Assembly: GCA_005880055.1 (NCBI GenBank) | Contig: VBJS01000018.1 | Location: 1-7,766, forward strand | Length of the DNA: 7,766 nucleotides | Reading direction: 5' to 3' | DNA from: Chloroflexota bacterium | GTDB lineage: Bacteria > Chloroflexota > Dehalococcoidia > SM23-28-2 > RBG-16-64-32 | Shown here: positions 6,456-7,766 of the stretch, piece by piece | Layout: each line of letters starts with the position of its first letter | Numbering within the stretch: the first letter of the stretch is position 1 | The notes under the pieces: generated by a model | The model's input: only the letters and a program-made list of their open reading frames with translations | The model's database searches: none | Told to the model about the DNA's origin: nothing | Translations under genes and position numbers: made by a program

Positions 6456-6629
6456 GCCTCGGTGTTCACTCGCAGGCCAGAGCTTTGTTCGGCCTCCTAT
6501 CGGCCGAGCGCAATTTGCAGCGCTTGCTGCCCGGCGATAGCATAGAATTGCATACGGGAGCGCTTCCCGGCCCGCTGGAGCCAATTCATAACCGCCCCTC
6601 GGACCCCAGATAGCGAGAAGGAGCGCTGA
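6456..6629. other. Spacer before rpiB: two stem-loops and a weak promoter candidate
   Basis: This 174-nt gap starts with a stem-loop of about 8 bp (6487-6494 with 6502-6509, core TCGGCC/GGCCGA, 7-nt loop). A smaller one follows (GCAGC 6517-6521 with GCTGC 6526-6530). Neither is followed by a real T-run, so at most they form a weak or Rho-assisted end for the beta-oxidation operon. A poor -35/-10 pair, TTGCAG (6515-6520) and TAGCAT (6538-6543) with a 17-nt spacer, and a better isolated -10, TAGAAT (6543-6548), could serve rpiB. I see no gene here. Confidence 0.35.
6487..6509 (+). terminator. Possible weak terminator hairpin after the hydratase gene
   Basis: The stem has 8 pairs including one G-U (6487-6494 with 6502-6509) around a 7-nt loop, 31 nt after the hydratase stop codon. 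The trailing sequence, GCAATTT, has only three Ts and starts late, so it lacks a proper U-tract. Position favours a transcript end; composition does not. Confidence 0.25.
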
Positions 6630-7085
6630 TTGCGCCTGGTTGTCGGAGCTGATCACCGCGGGTACTGCCTCAAGGACGCCATAGCTGCCTATCTGCGCGC
6701 TTCCGGCCACGACATCATCGACGTCGGCACTCACGACGCAACACCGGTAGACTACCCGGATATCGCGCTCGCCGTCGGACGCGCCATCGCAAAGGGAGAG
6801 GCAGAGCGCGGCGTGCTCGTCTGCGGCAGCGGCGTGGGCGCCGTGGTCGCGGCCAACAAGCTCGCCGGCATCCGTGCCGGGCTCGTCCACGATACTTATT
6901 CCGCGCACCAGGGAGTCGAGCACGACGACATGAACCTGCTCTGTCTCGGCTCGCTCGTTATCGGCGAGCGGCTGGCGTTCGAGGTCGTGGAGCGGTTCAT
7001 CGCCGCGCAGTTCAGTGGCGAGGAGCGCTACCGGCGCAGGCTGGCGAAGGTGCAGAAGCTGGAAGAAGGGGCGGACAGCCTCTAG
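6630..7085 (+). CDS. rpiB: Ribose-5-phosphate isomerase B (RpiB/LacAB family)
   Basis: Cytoplasmic sugar-phosphate isomerase interconverting ribulose 5-phosphate and ribose 5-phosphate; 151 residues, normal for the family. The N-terminus MRLVVGADHRGYCLKDAI carries the phosphate-binding Asp8/His9. VDYPDIA (40-46) is conserved. GVLVCGSGVGAVVAANK (61-77) contains the proposed catalytic base Cys65 (Cys66 in E. coli RpiB). HDTYSAHQGVEHDDMN (87-102) contains His98, equivalent to the ring-opening His99. The start is a TTG at 6630 with AAGGAG (6618-6623) 6 nt before it; the family N-terminus begins exactly here, so a longer start is unlikely. The stop codon TAG overlaps the ribosome site of the transaldolase gene, which ties the two genes together. 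Activity on other sugar phosphates (allose or galactose 6-phosphate), as in some LacAB relatives, cannot be excluded, but the transaldolase neighbour favours the pentose phosphate role. Confidence 0.92.
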   Translation: MRLVVGADHRGYCLKDAIAAYLRASGHDIIDVGTHDATPVDYPDIALAVGRAIAKGEAERGVLVCGSGVGAVVAANKLAGIRAGLVHDTYSAHQGVEHDDMNLLCLGSLVIGERLAFEVVERFIAAQFSGEERYRRRLAKVQKLEEGADSL

Positions 7086-7091
7086 GAGGAG
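7084..7091 (+). promoter_or_regulatory. Ribosome binding site of transaldolase overlapping the rpiB stop codon
   Basis: AGGAGGAG begins inside the rpiB stop codon (TAG 7083-7085) and lies 6 nt before the transaldolase ATG. Ribosomes ending rpiB would be placed on the next start site, indicating translational coupling and one transcript. Confidence 0.7.
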
Positions 7092-7097
7092 TGACCG

Positions 7098-7766
7098 ATG
7101 ACCAATCCACTGCTTGAACTCAAGAAATACGGACAGAGCGTCTGGTACGACAACCTGAACCGGGAACTAATCGTGCATGGCAAGCTGCAGCGCATGGTAG
7201 ATGAGGACGGCGTCTCCGGCGGCACCTCCAATCCGTCGATCTTCGAAAAGGCGATCGCCTCGGGCGACGTCTACGATGACCACCTGCGGAGCGTGGCGGA
7301 CCAGGAGATCGATGCCATCTACGACGCGCTCACGGTCAAGGACGTGCAGCTCTCCGCCGAGGTCTTCGGTTCCATCTATGAGCAGACGCAGGGCGCCGAC
7401 GGCTACGCCTCGCTGGAGGTATCGCCGGCGCTGGCAAACGACACGCAGGCCAGCATCGGCGCCGCTCGCCGTCTTTTCGCGGCGCTCGACCGGCCCAACG
7501 CGATGATCAAGATCCCGGGCACGCAGGAAGGCTTGCCCGCCATCGAGCAGTGCTTGAGCGAGGGCATCAACATCAACATCACGCTGCTGTTCGGCGTCGA
7601 GAACTACGAGCAGGTGGCCTGGGCTTACATCTCGGCCCTGGAGAAACGCAAGGGCCGCGGCCAGCGGATCGATAATATTGCGTCGGTTGCCAGTTTCTTC
7701 GTGAGCCGCGTCGACACGCTTGTAGACGAGCGGTTGCAGAAAAGGGTCGACGCCGCCGGCGAAGCG
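7098..7766 (+). CDS. tal: Transaldolase, N-terminal part (runs off right edge)
   Basis: Transfers a dihydroxyacetone unit between sugar phosphates (sedoheptulose 7-phosphate plus glyceraldehyde 3-phosphate to erythrose 4-phosphate plus fructose 6-phosphate) in the pentose phosphate pathway. 223 codons are visible. The start MTNPLLELKKYGQSVWYDNL and GGTSNPSIFEKAI (41-53) are typical of the longer bacterial transaldolases of actinobacteria, cyanobacteria and Chloroflexota. MIKIPGTQEG (136-145) contains the Schiff-base lysine, Lys138. ITLLFGVENYEQV (161-173) and SVASFFVSRVDTLVDERL (196-213) are conserved barrel strands. The ATG at 7098 follows AGGAGGAG with a 6-nt gap, and that site overlaps the rpiB stop. 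About 140 more residues are expected for a plain transaldolase. Some relatives are fused to phosphoglucose isomerase, which cannot be judged here because the gene is cut. Confidence 0.93.
   Translation, partial: MTNPLLELKKYGQSVWYDNLNRELIVHGKLQRMVDEDGVSGGTSNPSIFEKAIASGDVYDDHLRSVADQEIDAIYDALTVKDVQLSAEVFGSIYEQTQGADGYASLEVSPALANDTQASIGAARRLFAALDRPNAMIKIPGTQEGLPAIEQCLSEGININITLLFGVENYEQVAWAYISALEKRKGRGQRIDNIASVASFFVSRVDTLVDERLQKRVDAAGEA

Noticed and set aside
5982..6923. Open frame of 313 codons on the minus strand across the hydratase gene, the spacer and rpiB
   Set aside because: It runs antisense to two well-supported genes, shows no motif, and is rich in Ala, Val, Asp, His and Arg; it is a codon-bias shadow.

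Overview
This is a GC-rich bacterial window (7,766 bp) with tightly packed, ordinary-looking metabolic and transport genes. No RNA genes, insertion sequences, CRISPR arrays or phage genes are visible. The Tat-type lipoprotein solute-binding protein with a Gly/Ser-rich linker, the M50 protease with CBS domains, the split MFE-2-type beta-oxidation pair and the actinobacterial/chloroflexal style of transaldolase together suggest a Chloroflexota-like bacterium, perhaps Dehalococcoidia-related. That placement is inferred from protein style only and is not secure.

Layout. (1) Positions 1-3185, minus strand: a peptide/nickel-type ABC importer operon read right to left. It holds a family-5 solute-binding lipoprotein (3185-1437), a DppB-like permease (1407-451) and the N-terminal part of a DppC-like permease (443 to the left edge). 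A near-consensus promoter, TTGACA-17-CTATAA, lies on the minus strand at 3289-3261. (2) Positions 3186-3444: a divergent control region, including a possible 14-codon leader ORF. (3) Positions 3445-4611, plus strand: a site-2-protease-type (M50) membrane metalloprotease with two C-terminal CBS repeats. (4) Positions 4715-6455, plus strand: a two-gene operon encoding an SDR (3R)-hydroxyacyl-CoA dehydrogenase and a MaoC/hydratase-2 enoyl-CoA hydratase. Together they correspond to the two core catalytic parts of eukaryotic peroxisomal multifunctional enzyme type 2. (5) Positions 6630-7766, plus strand: ribose-5-phosphate isomerase B, followed at once by transaldolase, which runs off the right edge. 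This is a non-oxidative pentose phosphate pair.

How the genes work together. The importer would bring in oligopeptides or a similar solute. The SDR/MaoC pair would perform consecutive hydration and oxidation of enoyl-CoA through (3R)-hydroxyacyl-CoA. RpiB and transaldolase interconvert pentose and hexose phosphates. No functional link between these blocks is evident.

The most unusual item is in the DppC-like permease. After its first membrane segment, where the family normally moves quickly to its conserved HxLGTDxxGRD region, it carries about 70 residues of beta-rich sequence resembling a small module of phage and surface structural proteins (IGDE followed by TRG-GT-A-H-G). The second item worth checking is a short leader ORF with four consecutive prolines whose stop codon abuts the likely start of the M50 protease.
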